From contig NZ_AOGZ02000013.1 in NCBI RefSeq assembly GCF_000332515.2, forward strand, positions 186,001-250,000: 64,000 nt of DNA, written 5' to 3'. The position numbers and the translations under genes were made by a program. Of the stretch, positions 9,422 to 18,956 are shown in pieces; the first letter of the stretch is position 1; the number at the start of each line of letters is the position of its first letter. Under the pieces are notes generated by a model. It ran no database searches. It worked only from the letters and a program-made list of their open reading frames with translations, and was not told the origin of the DNA. Source of the DNA: Leptospira wolbachii serovar Codice str. CDC. GTDB taxonomy: Bacteria > Spirochaetota > Leptospiria > Leptospirales > Leptospiraceae.

Positions 9422-10864
9422 TTAGTTCCTGTTTTTTAGTACATACACAAAGATTAGTGCAAAAGAAATGAGGAAATACAGTCCTCCCAAACCTATGATC
9501 CAATTCCCTAACCTGCTGTACAATGTGGGAACTACGGAAGTCGGAATTGAAACTACCAAGACTCCGTCATTGTCCTCAAAGTAATCGAGTGTGCCCTTCG
9601 AGCGCCCATAAGCATCGTATACACCTGATAGAGCTCCTCGAGTCGAACGGACAATGGAAGATCCATTTTCAATTCCCCGTATGACGGCCATTTCGGTATG
9701 GAACGGATTGATTCCCTTCCAATCGGAAGCAGGTATAAAAGTGATTCCTGTTCCTAATTCAGAATGTTTTTTTGTTAATTGGAGGCTGTCAAAATCATAA
9801 CAAATCGCAGCAGACATCTTTCCCCATTCCGTTGTAACAACTTGGATTTCGGAAGGGTTATGTGATATAGGTTCACCCGGGGGAATGAATTGTTTGAAAT
9901 AAACCTGGCGTGTAGATCCGTCCTTTCCTATCCAATGTAATTTGTTCTCCATAAAGAATTCTTTTTCCTTTAGAGGGACAATGTATGCTGCGATGATTTC
10001 AATTTGTTTTTCCTTAGCGAGAGTGGAGACTTTGTTTAGAAACGAATCTTCCTCCTTACGATGGATCATTACGGCTCCTTCATTCCAAACTACTACCTTT
10101 GCACCCTCCTCTGCTGCCTGCTTGGTTCGTTCGAAAACAAGTCCGGTATTCTTTTGATTTTGTATGGGATCTAACCAAATAGTTTGAATTTCCATTTTGG
10201 AGGTCACAGTTCCCACCTTGATACTTTTCCCTTCTATGGGAATCGTGAGACGAACTGTCCCATAAAAGGACAATCCGACAAAGAGTATAAAGCAGGTGAA
10301 TAAAAAGTACTGCGAAGAATTCGAAATTTTAGATTCAGAAATATATTCAGATAGGGATTGTTCAATACTTCCATTGACTAAATAAATGAGAAAACTAATT
10401 CCAGTGGCTCCAAATAAAGATGCAGATTGTATCAAAATCAAATTGTTGATTTGACTGTTGGCAAACATCCCCCAAACACCTAACTCAGATCCATAACCAC
10501 CGATCCACTCTGTAATCGTAAATAAAAAGGCAAAACTGAAGATAGGAGAGATTTGTTTGGAGAATCTTTTCTTAAGTTGGTTCCCAATCCAAAGTAAAAG
10601 CGTAAAGACAATTCCTCCCTGGACCCCAGAAAGGATAGCTATCCAGATATGGAAAGGTTCTGAAACAATGCGCATGGTAGATGCGGTTTGAATGATGATA
10701 AGTGCAATCAGAAGTGTTCGAATGGAATATCCTAGTCGAATGTAACGTAAAAAAGGGACGAGAGCTATCCAGGCAAAGATTGGAATGTTCCAATTCATTC
10801 CAGTAAATCCAACAAAAAATCCACCAAGAGATAACAAAAACCACTTCCGATCAAAATATTTCAT
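9422..10864 (-). CDS. lnt: Apolipoprotein N-acyltransferase
   Basis: 480-aa inner-membrane enzyme that adds the third acyl chain to the N-terminal Cys of lipoproteins. About six N-terminal TM helices (1-200) precede a nitrilase-fold domain (about 215-450) and a final TM helix. The catalytic triad is visible: Glu in VVWNEGAVM, Lys in YFKQFIPPGE and Cys in SAAICYDFD. Length and layout fit Lnt, and the many lipoprotein signals in this window need such an enzyme. A periplasm-facing paralogue with another amidase role is possible but less likely. Confidence 0.87.
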   Translation of the reverse strand: MKYFDRKWFLLSLGGFFVGFTGMNWNIPIFAWIALVPFLRYIRLGYSIRTLLIALIIIQTASTMRIVSEPFHIWIAILSGVQGGIVFTLLLWIGNQLKKRFSKQISPIFSFAFLFTITEWIGGYGSELGVWGMFANSQINNLILIQSASLFGATGISFLIYLVNGSIEQSLSEYISESKISNSSQYFLFTCFILFVGLSFYGTVRLTIPIEGKSIKVGTVTSKMEIQTIWLDPIQNQKNTGLVFERTKQAAEEGAKVVVWNEGAVMIHRKEEDSFLNKVSTLAKEKQIEIIAAYIVPLKEKEFFMENKLHWIGKDGSTRQVYFKQFIPPGEPISHNPSEIQVVTTEWGKMSAAICYDFDSLQLTKKHSELGTGITFIPASDWKGINPFHTEMAVIRGIENGSSIVRSTRGALSGVYDAYGRSKGTLDYFEDNDGVLVVSIPTSVVPTLYSRLGNWIIGLGGLYFLISFALIFVYVLKNRN

Positions 10865-10914
10865 AAAAATTTCCTTATATAAATATATATTAACTTACTT
10901 AATTTACAAAAAAT

Positions 10915-11604
10915 TCATTCTTTTATTTTTCCACCTGCACCCTTCCACAAATAATAAAGGGACTCGGACCAAAGTTTTTCCAAGTTTTGATTCAGTTGGA
11001 ACGCAAGGATGGGAACTCCGAAAAAACAAGAAGCAATCGCAATCGAAAACGATTTCCAATCAGTAAATGCGGGAAGTTCACCATTTTTAGCAGCATCGGA
11101 GAGGGCTTTCCGAATGATTCCTTCGACCCCGTCCGCTGCTAAATCCTCAATTCCAACGATCTTCGGGAAGAGTAACACTCGTTCGGCTTTTGTGAGTTTT
11201 GGCTGTTGTAGTGATTTTCTTGTTTTAGCTTGGAAAGAAATAATTTCCAAAAGAACTCGTGGATTTTTTTTTGATTCCTTTGCGGTATAACGAAATAAGG
11301 CGGAGATTTGTCCCCATCCAGACTCGGCTAGTTTCTTTTCCTTTGCAAAAACAGAGACCTGCAAACTCCAAATTTGAATGTAGTGGAGAATCAAATCTCC
11401 CTTTTCAGGAAAGTAATTATAAAATGTAGGTTCTGAGATTTCTGCAATTTGACATAGGTCTTTGATTTTGATTTCCTCAAAGGGTTTTACCTCTAGTTCA
11501 GAAAGAAAGGCAAAGGTTAAATTGGTTCGAGTTTTAGCAAATTTTCTTTCCTTCAGTGGAAACTGGCTGAAAAGATCCGAATCATTTTTTGAACTGGGAA
11601 GCAC
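10915..11604 (-). CDS. TetR/AcrR-family regulator
   Basis: 229 aa. The N-terminal HTH is clear (KTRTNLTFAFLSELEVKPF, KDLCQIAEISEPTFYNYFPEKGDL); the C-terminal ligand domain is all-helical and not assignable. The frame begins at a GTG (11604), as the only nearby ATG (11609) is in another frame. A long inverted repeat lies 6 bases before the start and suggests autorepression. The nearest gene in the same direction is lnt, 50 bp downstream, so co-transcription is possible. Ligand unknown. Confidence 0.85.
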   Translation of the reverse strand: MLPSSKNDSDLFSQFPLKERKFAKTRTNLTFAFLSELEVKPFEEIKIKDLCQIAEISEPTFYNYFPEKGDLILHYIQIWSLQVSVFAKEKKLAESGWGQISALFRYTAKESKKNPRVLLEIISFQAKTRKSLQQPKLTKAERVLLFPKIVGIEDLAADGVEGIIRKALSDAAKNGELPAFTDWKSFSIAIASCFFGVPILAFQLNQNLEKLWSESLYYLWKGAGGKIKE

Positions 11605-11609
11605 TTCAT

Positions 11610-11647
11610 AAATATAGTTAACAATATTTTTATAGTCAACTATATTT
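11610..11647. promoter_or_regulatory. Inverted repeat, candidate TetR operator
   Basis: AAATATAGTTAAC (11610-11622) and GTCAACTATATTT (11635-11647) are inverted with a single mismatch over 13 bases and a 12-base AT spacer. It sits immediately upstream of the GTG start of the TetR gene. Confidence 0.6.
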
Positions 11648-11766
11648 ATTTCAAAAATTTCCTCAAAAGATGAACTTATGGGAAGATTTTTGGAAAAAAT
11701 GGGAAATTAGGTTTCGGGAAAAAAGGATTTGTGGTAGAGGGAAGTCATTGGGCGGTGGGTCTAGTT

Positions 11767-11788
11767 CCCCTCCCAATTCAGGGCGGGG
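11767..11788. other. GC-rich hairpin after xer
   Basis: CCCC-T-CCC pairs with GGG-C-GGGG around AATTCA. It lies 34-55 bases beyond the stop of the recombinase gene in an otherwise AT-rich spacer, with a second G-rich block (GGGCGGTGGG) beside it. There is no T-run on the minus strand, so a terminator role is uncertain. Confidence 0.3.
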
Positions 11789-11821
11789 AGAATCTATCCG
11801 CGCGGAAACTAAATCAAATTC

Positions 11822-12757
11822 TTATTTCTTCGCATGAGGATGAGCATTTCGATACACTTCCTTCAGACGGTCTCTCGATACGCTTAAATAGACTTGCGTA
11901 GACGATAAAGAAGCATGACCAAGTAACTCTTGTACGGCGCGAATATCGGCCCCAGCATTCAATAAATCTGTAGCGAAGGTATGACGGAATTTATGGGGGG
12001 TTATGGCTTTTTCCATTCCCATTACAGTTCTACGTTCAGATAGAATGTATCGAATCCCGCGTGTTGTTAATTTACCGCCACGTTGGTTTAAAAAGATTTC
12101 CTCGGGGCCAGCGGTGCCTCTTTCTTCCAAATATTCCCTTAAAGCAACTTGTGCCTCGTCACCAATAAACACGAAACGTTCTTTGCGCCTTTTCCCCATT
12201 ACCTTAAGTGAAGTTAATTCCTCGTTGAGATCGCTTAACTTTGCATTGACTAACTCAAACACACGTAAGCCCGTGCTATACAAAACTTCCACAATGGCTT
12301 TGTCTCGTTTTCCTAGAACTTCCGCCTTCTCTCCATCTTCGTAATCTAAAATGTCTTCAGTTTCAATTTGTGTAAAATTCTTAGGTAATTTCTTTTTGGT
12401 TTTTGGAAAACTTACCTGGAGGATGGGATTTGCTCCGATTTTTTCTTCTCGGAATAAAAATTTATAAAAGGTACGTAAAGAAGATAGTTTACGACTCTGT
12501 GTTCGTTTGTCTTGTTTCTTGGTGGCTTTTAAATCAGCAAAATAAGCCCGCACATCTAAAACATCGACTGTCAAAATGTCGATTTCCTCTTTCAAACAAA
12601 ACTCAAAGAAGAATTTCAAATCACGAAGGTAGGCAAATAACGTATGTTCCGAATAGTTTTTTTCGATTTTTAAATAGGTCCGGTAACTGCGAAAGAGTTC
12701 AGCCATGGCTTGCGGGAAATGGTCGGGGATTTGGACTTCAAGAGCTGGCAGGGTCAT
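11822..12757 (-). CDS. Tyrosine recombinase XerC/XerD
   Basis: 311-aa site-specific recombinase that resolves chromosome dimers at dif. It has an N-terminal SAM-like core-binding domain (about 15-105) and a catalytic domain (about 125-305). All catalytic residues are visible: Arg in TGLRVFELV, Lys in VMGKRRKERF, HxxR in HKFRHTFATD, His in LLGHASLSS and the Tyr in TQVYL. Length and sequence fit the housekeeping Xer proteins rather than an integrase, and no att repeats or phage genes lie nearby. XerC and XerD cannot be told apart here. It is divergent from recA. Confidence 0.9.
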   Translation of the reverse strand: MTLPALEVQIPDHFPQAMAELFRSYRTYLKIEKNYSEHTLFAYLRDLKFFFEFCLKEEIDILTVDVLDVRAYFADLKATKKQDKRTQSRKLSSLRTFYKFLFREEKIGANPILQVSFPKTKKKLPKNFTQIETEDILDYEDGEKAEVLGKRDKAIVEVLYSTGLRVFELVNAKLSDLNEELTSLKVMGKRRKERFVFIGDEAQVALREYLEERGTAGPEEIFLNQRGGKLTTRGIRYILSERRTVMGMEKAITPHKFRHTFATDLLNAGADIRAVQELLGHASLSSTQVYLSVSRDRLKEVYRNAHPHAKK

Positions 12758-13059
12758 ACAGAAACACTATCGGCAAAGTTTTCTTTCTCCTACGGCAAAA
12801 AAATACTATACAAGTACTTACATTTTGTTTAGTGTTGAAAACGGAAAAAAAAAGACATAATCCAGAAAAAATTCCCTCCCTCGCCTCATTTGTCCCAGGT
12901 CTCATGCATACTGGAGTCAATCTGGAAGAGAAAAAGAGTGGAATTCGGGAGGGATGGGTTCATCCTTGAAAGAGTCGGTCAGGTAAGTTTTTTAAAACCA
13001 TCCGGCCCAGTCCCCTACCCAGTCTTTCGGAACACCGATTTTAGGAGAACGTTTGATTC
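12758..13059. other. Intergenic region between xer and recA
   Basis: About 300 bp without a convincing gene. It holds an AAGTACTT palindrome (12812-12819), a possible weak promoter toward recA (TTGAAA at 12835, CATAAT at 12856, spacer only 15) and AGGAG at about 13044-13048, 12 bases before the recA ATG. No clear SOS box of the form TTTGN5CAAA was found. Confidence 0.4.
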
Positions 13060-14223
13060 ATGAAAAAAGAGAAAGCTGACAAGGCTCAAGAAAAAGAAAC
13101 CGACCAAAGAAAGCAGGCCATTGACGCTGCCCTAGGCCAAATCGAAAAACAATTTGGTAAGGGCTCCATTATGCGCCTTGGTGCCGATACACGTATGTCT
13201 GAAATGAACGTAGTATCTACAGGTTCTTTGGATCTAGATATCGCCTTGGGGATAGGCGGGTTTCCTTCAGGAAGAATCCTAGAAATTTATGGACCAGAGT
13301 CTTCTGGTAAAACAACACTCACTCTTTCTGCGATCGCAGAAACACAAAAAAAAGGAGGCATTGCCGCCTTTATCGATGCGGAACATGCCCTCGATCCTTC
13401 CTATGCCAAAAAATTGGGAGTGAACGTAGACGACCTACTCGTAGCGCAGCCGGACAACGGGGAAGAAGCATTAGAAATTTGCGAATCCTTAGTTCGCTCC
13501 AATGCGATTGATCTCATCGTAATCGACTCTGTGGCGGCTCTCGTTCCGAAAGCGGAGATCGAAGGAGATATGGGAGATTCGCACATGGGTTTGCAAGCGC
13601 GCCTCATGTCCCAAGCCCTTCGTAAACTCACAGGAACCATTTCCAAATCCAATACTACCGTTATTTTTATTAACCAGATCCGTATGAAGATTGGTGTGAT
13701 GTTTGGAAGTCCGGAAACCACTACTGGTGGGAATGCCTTAAAATTCTATGCATCCATCCGATTGGACATCCGTCGTATCGAAACTCTGAAAGAAAAGGAA
13801 GAGCCTGTAGGAAACCGCGTTCGAGTGAAAGTGGTGAAAAACAAATGTGCTCCCCCATTCCGCCAAGCCGAGTTTGACATCATGTATGCGACAGGAATCA
13901 ATAAAGAAAGTTCTCTCATTGATCTTGCCGTTCGTCATGACCTCGTCGGTAAAGCGGGATCTTGGTATTCCTATGGCGGAGAGAAAATCGGTCAAGGTAA
14001 GGAACAAGTTAGGCTTTTCTTTCTCGAAAACCCAGACATTGCATTCAAAATTGAAAACCAAGTTCGGGATCTCAATGGACTTCCCCTTGTGGACCAAGCA
14101 AAGATCCAAACAAGAGAAGTAAAATCCATTGAAAGGGATCCGAAAGAAACTAAAGAAACAAAATCAAAACAACCAGTTAGTTTCTCCACCGAAGCAGACG
14201 GAGACGTTGCTGTCGGAGAATAG
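13060..14223 (+). CDS. recA: Recombinase A
   Basis: 387-aa RecA, the DNA-strand-exchange ATPase and co-protease of the SOS response. Walker A is [11 protein letters not shown] at about 79, followed by [18 protein letters not shown]. Walker B ([19 protein letters not shown]), loop L1 with [14 protein letters not shown] and loop L2 ([19 protein letters not shown]) are all intact. The C-terminus has a charged tail rich in Lys and Glu. A stop codon lies two codons before ATG 13060 (TGA-TTC-ATG), fixing the start; AGGAG is 12 bases upstream, a long spacing. Confidence 0.99.
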   Translation: MKKEKADKAQEKETDQRKQAIDAALGQIEKQFGKGSIMRLGADTRMSEMNVVSTGSLDLDIALGIGGFPSGRILEIYGPESSGKTTLTLSAIAETQKKGGIAAFIDAEHALDPSYAKKLGVNVDDLLVAQPDNGEEALEICESLVRSNAIDLIVIDSVAALVPKAEIEGDMGDSHMGLQARLMSQALRKLTGTISKSNTTVIFINQIRMKIGVMFGSPETTTGGNALKFYASIRLDIRRIETLKEKEEPVGNRVRVKVVKNKCAPPFRQAEFDIMYATGINKESSLIDLAVRHDLVGKAGSWYSYGGEKIGQGKEQVRLFFLENPDIAFKIENQVRDLNGLPLVDQAKIQTREVKSIERDPKETKETKSKQPVSFSTEADGDVAVGE

Positions 14224-14254
14224 ATAAACACGGCTTTCTTTTTAGGAACCATTG

Positions 14255-14289
14255 ACCGGTTCGGGGTTTCCCCGGACCGGTTTTTTTTT
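14255..14289 (+). terminator. Rho-independent terminator of recA
   Basis: ACCGGTTCGGGG (14255-14266), TTT loop, CCCCGGACCGGT (14270-14281): a 12-bp stem with one G-T pair followed by nine T residues. A strong canonical terminator. Confidence 0.95.
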
Positions 14290-14406
14290 GCTAAAAACCA
14301 TGGAAGGTAGAATCACTATACTCCAAGAAAATTCAAAGTCCTTCTATGAAAAAGGATGTCTGGAAACTGTCTTCTAAGAGATTGTTCTTTATACATTCCG
14401 AAACCT

Positions 14407-15450
14407 ATGACAAATAAACTTTTACTCTTCTTATTGATATTTTCCTTCCAATGCCAAATCCAAGAAAAGAAAACAGAAATCGCCCTTGGGGAAACACCTC
14501 TTTATGAGGAATGGGCCGGACTTAACGATTCTGATCCACTTCATAAAAATGAAATGGATCTCAGCTGGAATCAACTAACCAACAGACAAAATACTATCAG
14601 TCAGTATCTCAAAGAAAAAGATTACAAACCCAATGTAAAAACCGTCATTTACCCTTTTAGTGGAATCGATGTTCTGAATCTATTTTCCTTTTATCCGAAT
14701 TGTGAACGTTATATCTTATTTGGGTTGGAAGATCCAGGTTACCCGAACCAATACAGTTCCCTATCAGATAAAGAAAAATTAATTGTAAAACAAGGAATCC
14801 GGAATCTATCCGACCACTTAGCGGGAAGGAACTATTTCACTTACAGAAAGATGAAGGAAGAAACTAAGAAAAAAGAATTGAATGGCGCCTACCCAGTGTT
14901 TGTTGCCTTCCTTCGCAGAATGGGGAAAGAAATCCTGGATTCCAAAGAGGAATTGATTGTTGGCAAAGGCATTACTTATAAAGGATTCACAATTTCTCTT
15001 TTTGATACAAAACTAAAAAAATACGAAACACTTACTTACTTTAAAATATTCTTAATTGGCAATGAAGGAGTTCCTGGTGACGGATTGTATGAATATTTTT
15101 CTGAATTATCTAACGTGGGAATCTTTACAAAATCTGCTGAATATTTATTTCATGGCGAAAAAAGAAAGTTAATCAGGGACCTCTTATTAAAGAATGCAGA
15201 GTTTGTGGTTCAAGATGAGTCGGGGTTTCCAATTCGTTTTTTTCCAGAAGATACTTGGAAACGCCAAGTATTCGGTCGTTATGAGAGATCTTGGAATTTA
15301 TCTGGGGCTGTTGTCCCAGAAACCCAACCAGAATTGAAACACTTGAGCGAGATTACAAATGATAAAACCCTACCCTTTCCTTTCGGTTATGGGTATTTAG
15401 GGACCAAGGACAACCGGCAGTCGGCCGTCCTTGTCTTCGAAAAGAAATAA
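14407..15450 (+). CDS. Lipoprotein of unknown function
   Basis: 347 aa from ATG 14407. The N-terminus is Lys, a Leu-rich core, then IFSFQC, a lipobox closely resembling that of the FecR lipoprotein at 3715. The mature part is soluble and mixed alpha/beta; notable segments are VIYPFSGIDVLNLFSFYPNC and YILFGLEDPGY near residues 80-105. I recognise no domain. An upstream in-frame ATG (14356) would put 17 residues before the signal and is less likely. It is convergent with the aldo/keto reductase, 19 bases away. Confidence 0.75.
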   Translation: MTNKLLLFLLIFSFQCQIQEKKTEIALGETPLYEEWAGLNDSDPLHKNEMDLSWNQLTNRQNTISQYLKEKDYKPNVKTVIYPFSGIDVLNLFSFYPNCERYILFGLEDPGYPNQYSSLSDKEKLIVKQGIRNLSDHLAGRNYFTYRKMKEETKKKELNGAYPVFVAFLRRMGKEILDSKEELIVGKGITYKGFTISLFDTKLKKYETLTYFKIFLIGNEGVPGDGLYEYFSELSNVGIFTKSAEYLFHGEKRKLIRDLLLKNAEFVVQDESGFPIRFFPEDTWKRQVFGRYERSWNLSGAVVPETQPELKHLSEITNDKTLPFPFGYGYLGTKDNRQSAVLVFEKK

Positions 15451-15469
15451 GATACTTTGTTGGTATTCG

Positions 15470-16297
15470 CTACTCTACTGTAGTGGGATCCCAACAAGTG
15501 CGAAAGTCTTCATTCCAGGTGGAAATTTCTTTCATATCTGCATCCGACAAAACAAAATCATATACATCTGCATTCTCTCGAATGCGTTCTGGATTTTTCG
15601 ATTTTGGGATGACTACATGACCCACTTGCAAAGACCAACGAATCAAAATTTGAGCATTGGATTTTTTATATTGGCTTGCTAGTTTTGTGACTCGGGCGTC
15701 TTCCAACTTTTGTCCATGTGCTAGCGGACTATAGGCTTCTAGTAGAATCCCTTTTTGAATACAATATTCTTTTAGTTTTGTGTCTTGTAAAAAGGGATGG
15801 TATTCCACTTGGTTCATTGCAGGAACCGTTCCCGTTTCTTTTAAAAGTTCTTCCAAATGAGAGACCATAAAATTACTAACCCCAATGGATTTAGCTTTTC
15901 CCTCTGCTTTAATTTTTTCCAATGCTTTCCAAGAGTCGTTTCGTTTCCCAGATACAGGAAAATGAATCAAATACATATCTACATAGTCCGTTCCTAATTT
16001 CTTTAGAGAAACGTCTATTGCCCGTAAGGCGGTATCATACCCTTGGTCAGCGTTCCAAAGTTTTGTAACGAGAAAGATATCACTGCGCTTCACGCCACTT
16101 TCTTTAATGGCAGTCCCTACATCTGCTTCGTTTCCATAAATGGCTGCTGTGTCAATATGCCGGTATCCTAAAGAAAGCGCCGATTTTACCGCTTCCAAAC
16201 ATTCTTTCGGCCGGGACTTCCAAACTCCGAGCCCGAGTTGTGGCACAGAGATCGTTTGGTTGGACTGTAAGGTAGTTGTGATTTCTAAGTTTGACAT
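15470..16297 (-). CDS. Aldo/keto reductase
   Basis: 275-aa NADPH-dependent oxidoreductase with the TIM-barrel AKR fold. The catalytic tetrad is present: Asp in HIDTAAIYGNE, Tyr in the same motif, Lys in FLVTKLW and His in YLIHFPV. The signatures IGVSNFMVSHLEELL, NQVEYHPFLQ and VVIPKSKNPERIREN place it in the 2,5-diketo-D-gluconate reductase-like group. The physiological substrate (aldehydes, methylglyoxal, sugars) cannot be read. AGGG precedes ATG 16297. It follows the ClpB-like gene but is separated from it by a terminator. Confidence 0.93.
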   Translation of the reverse strand: MSNLEITTTLQSNQTISVPQLGLGVWKSRPKECLEAVKSALSLGYRHIDTAAIYGNEADVGTAIKESGVKRSDIFLVTKLWNADQGYDTALRAIDVSLKKLGTDYVDMYLIHFPVSGKRNDSWKALEKIKAEGKAKSIGVSNFMVSHLEELLKETGTVPAMNQVEYHPFLQDTKLKEYCIQKGILLEAYSPLAHGQKLEDARVTKLASQYKKSNAQILIRWSLQVGHVVIPKSKNPERIRENADVYDFVLSDADMKEISTWNEDFRTCWDPTTVE

Positions 16298-16314
16298 AAA
16301 GTAACCCTTAGACT

Positions 16315-16349
16315 AAAAAAACCCAACTATAGTTTTACTACAGTTGGGT
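16315..16349 (-). terminator. Terminator of the ClpB-like gene
   Basis: On the minus strand ACCCAACT / AGTTGGGT plus an inner TAGT/ACTA stem (one mismatch between them) and a TTT loop, followed by a seven-T run (A residues at 16315-16321). It lies between the ClpB-like stop and the aldo/keto reductase start. Confidence 0.85.
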
Positions 16350-16372
16350 GTCCCTTTAGGAATTTCTAAAAT

Positions 16373-18760
16373 TTATCGTTTGGATCCGACAGATTCGGAA
16401 ATGGAGGCAAACTGCAATTCTTCCCCGTTCCAATCGGCTCGAAACCTTCCTTCACCAATGGTTCCCGATAGAATCTCTTTTGCCAAAGGTCGATTCACAA
16501 TCCGGTTAAACACACTTCCCAAGGGTCTTGCTCCAAATTTTGGATCAAATCCTTGTTCGCGTAGAATGTGTTCTGTACTTTCGGAAAGTTCAATCACAAT
16601 CCCTTTTACCTTTAACCTTTCATTCAATTGTCTCAATTGTTTTTCGATTAATTTCTCCATAATCGAAGAATCTAACGAATGATAGGTCAAAATCGCATCC
16701 AATCTTCCCAATACTTCCGGTTTAAAGTCGGATTCAATATTTTTAGAGTTGGTAGTCAAAATCACAATGGTATTTTTAAAGTTAATCGTTCTACCTTTGT
16801 TGTCAGTCAATCTACCTTCATCTAAAATCTGAAGTAGAATATCGGAAAAATCAGGATGTGCCTTTTCCACTTCATCAAAAAGAACGACAGAGTATGGTTT
16901 TCTTCGAATCGCTTCTGTTAGGATTCCCCCTTCCTCGTAACCAACATACCCCGCAGGCGCACCAATCAATTTTGCAACCGAATGTTTTTCTGAATATTCA
17001 CTGAGATCCAAACGAACCAAATTGGTTTCTTGATCGAACAAAAACTTTGCGATTGCTTTGGCAGTCTCAGTTTTTCCTACTCCTGTAGGACCTTTTAACA
17101 AAAAGGAACCAAGGGGTCGTGACTCAGAAGAAATCCCCGCATAAGAGGTGAGTAGAGTATCGGCAATTTCTCGAATGGATTCCTTTTGGCCATACACAAC
17201 CGTATTTAGATCTTCTTCCAAATGAAGTAAATGGTCTTGTTTTGTTTTCAAAATCTTTTCTGCTGGGATTCCCGTTTGTCTAGCGATAACAGCAGCTATA
17301 TGATTTCTTTCCAAAATCCAACTATTTTGAAAATTACCCAATTCTTTTTCCAATTCAGGAAGGACGGCATATTTTAAACGAGAAGCTTCTGTATAATCGG
17401 CTCTCTGTTGTGCTGCATCCAAATCAAATTTCACTCGATCAATTTTATTTTTAATAGAAGCAATTTGTTTTAGCGAGTTGACTTCCTTTTCCCAAATAAC
17501 TTTTCCCTCTTCGAATTTTTTTTCTAAACCTTCGATTTCCTTCAAGATGTCTTCGTTTTTCTTTTCCACCTGAGCAAAGATTTTTTTAGAACGAATTTCA
17601 CTTTCCAATTCCACAAGTTCCGTAGGCATAGCTTCCGCAGAAAGTTTCAAGGCAGAAGCAGCTTCATCAACTAAGTCAATCGCCTTGTCTGGTAAAAATT
17701 TATCAGTGATGTATTGGTCTGAAAGAAGAACTGATGCATAGATAGCTTCATCCGAAATCTTAATTCCATGATGAATTTCATGTTTATCACGTATTCCCAT
17801 AAGTATCTCAATCGCATCTTCCTTACTTGGTTCATTTACAGGAACCGCACGGAATCTCCTTTCCAATGCTTGGTCACCCAAAATGTATTTTTGAAATTCA
17901 TCTTGAGTTGTGGCTCCAATACAATGTAACTCTCCGCGAGCAAGAGCTGGCTTCAAAAGATTGGCAGCATCCATGGCCCCATCTGTTTTTCCAGCACCAA
18001 CCAATTGATGGATCTCATCAATAAAGAGAACGGCTTCTCCTGCTTGGCCTTTGATGTAACGAAGCATGGCAGTTAATTTTTCTTCAAACTCACCACGGTA
18101 TTTCGTTCCCGCCATCAACTGGCCCATATCCAGAGAAAAAATTGTTTTTCCTTTTAAGACATCGGGTACTCGTCCCTTCACAATCTGTTCCGCAAGCCCC
18201 TCGACGATGGCTGTTTTTCCAACACCAGCACTACCAACTAACACAGGATTGTTTTTTGATCTTCGTCCTAAAATTTCCATCACCGAACGGATTTCTTTAC
18301 TCCTTCCAATGACTGGATCGAGTTTTCCTTCGCGGGCCAAATCATTCAAGTTCACAAGAAAATTGGGAACCTCTTCATCGGTTTCCTTCACTTGTAAATC
18401 TTCATAATTGATTTTTAATTCTGGTAACACCTGCGGTAAAAACTTTAAGAAGTCTGCTTCTTTCAATTCCTCTCGGCCATTTTCTGCGGCCCGAGAGGAA
18501 GCCATTGTGAACCACTGGGCCAGTTTTGGCGAAGTTCGGAGGGATTCAAAAGGAATCTCTGCCGAAGCCCTAGCTTGTTTCTTTAAGAACTCATCTACTG
18601 TAGATTTATATTTGATTAATGTTTTTCCAGAAACAGAAGTCGGTAGGGTCATAAAACCCCAAACCAAATGGTAAGGAGTGATTTCTGTATTCTGTCTCCT
18701 CATAGCTTCTGTTTGTGCAATGTCCAAAGCTCCTTGGACGTTGGAATCATATTGTTTCAT
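16373..18760 (-). CDS. ClpB-like protein disaggregase (AAA+), shortened
   Basis: 795-aa Hsp100 ATPase that rescues aggregated proteins with DnaK. It has a Clp N-domain (about 5-125); AAA1 with GSAGVGKT (176-183) and [14 protein letters not shown]; a coiled-coil middle domain (about 380-485); and AAA2 with GPTGVGKT (557-564) and [13 protein letters not shown]. There is no ClpP-binding loop. It is about 60 residues shorter than E. coli ClpB, the losses being spread over the N-domain, middle domain and C-terminus. AGGGGAGAGG precedes the ATG, and a CIRCE-like operator lies 16-42 bases upstream, implying HrcA control. A second, standard ClpB may exist elsewhere. Confidence 0.9.
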   Translation of the reverse strand: MKQYDSNVQGALDIAQTEAMRRQNTEITPYHLVWGFMTLPTSVSGKTLIKYKSTVDEFLKKQARASAEIPFESLRTSPKLAQWFTMASSRAAENGREELKEADFLKFLPQVLPELKINYEDLQVKETDEEVPNFLVNLNDLAREGKLDPVIGRSKEIRSVMEILGRRSKNNPVLVGSAGVGKTAIVEGLAEQIVKGRVPDVLKGKTIFSLDMGQLMAGTKYRGEFEEKLTAMLRYIKGQAGEAVLFIDEIHQLVGAGKTDGAMDAANLLKPALARGELHCIGATTQDEFQKYILGDQALERRFRAVPVNEPSKEDAIEILMGIRDKHEIHHGIKISDEAIYASVLLSDQYITDKFLPDKAIDLVDEAASALKLSAEAMPTELVELESEIRSKKIFAQVEKKNEDILKEIEGLEKKFEEGKVIWEKEVNSLKQIASIKNKIDRVKFDLDAAQQRADYTEASRLKYAVLPELEKELGNFQNSWILERNHIAAVIARQTGIPAEKILKTKQDHLLHLEEDLNTVVYGQKESIREIADTLLTSYAGISSESRPLGSFLLKGPTGVGKTETAKAIAKFLFDQETNLVRLDLSEYSEKHSVAKLIGAPAGYVGYEEGGILTEAIRRKPYSVVLFDEVEKAHPDFSDILLQILDEGRLTDNKGRTINFKNTIVILTTNSKNIESDFKPEVLGRLDAILTYHSLDSSIMEKLIEKQLRQLNERLKVKGIVIELSESTEHILREQGFDPKFGARPLGSVFNRIVNRPLAKEILSGTIGEGRFRADWNGEELQFASISESVGSKR

Positions 18761-18775
18761 AGCCTCTCCCCTCTC

Positions 18776-18802
18776 TTAGCACTCTAGACGTTAGACTGCC
18801 AA
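18776..18802 (-). promoter_or_regulatory. CIRCE-like HrcA operator
   Basis: TTAGCACTC, nine bases, GACTGCCAA on the plus strand. Compared with the CIRCE consensus TTAGCACTC-N9-GAGTGCTAA, 16 of 18 positions match. A -10-like TAAAAT (minus strand, 18802-18807) adjoins it, so the operator would cover the transcription start of the ClpB-like gene. Confidence 0.8.
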
Positions 18803-18956
18803 TTTTACGTTCTTAATACAAGTTTTTTAAGGAAATTCACTTTCTCTCTCCAAAACTCGTCCTATTATAGTACAAATGTTTCGAAACCGCCTTTCTTTTT
18901 TCCACTTGTCCTCTGATTTTCCCCATTCGGGAACTGCCAACCGGGGAAGGACCAAG

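Noticed and set aside
11822..12757. Xer-type recombinase as sign of a mobile element
   Set aside because: Sequence and size fit housekeeping XerC/D; no attachment repeats, phage or transfer genes nearby.
12403..12969. 188-codon plus-strand frame over the Xer N-terminus and gap
   Set aside because: Mostly antisense to the recombinase; no ribosome site or recognisable domain.
12758..13059. LexA (SOS) box for recA
   Set aside because: No TTTGN5CAAA or similar palindrome found; AAGTACTT is only 8 bp and could be chance.
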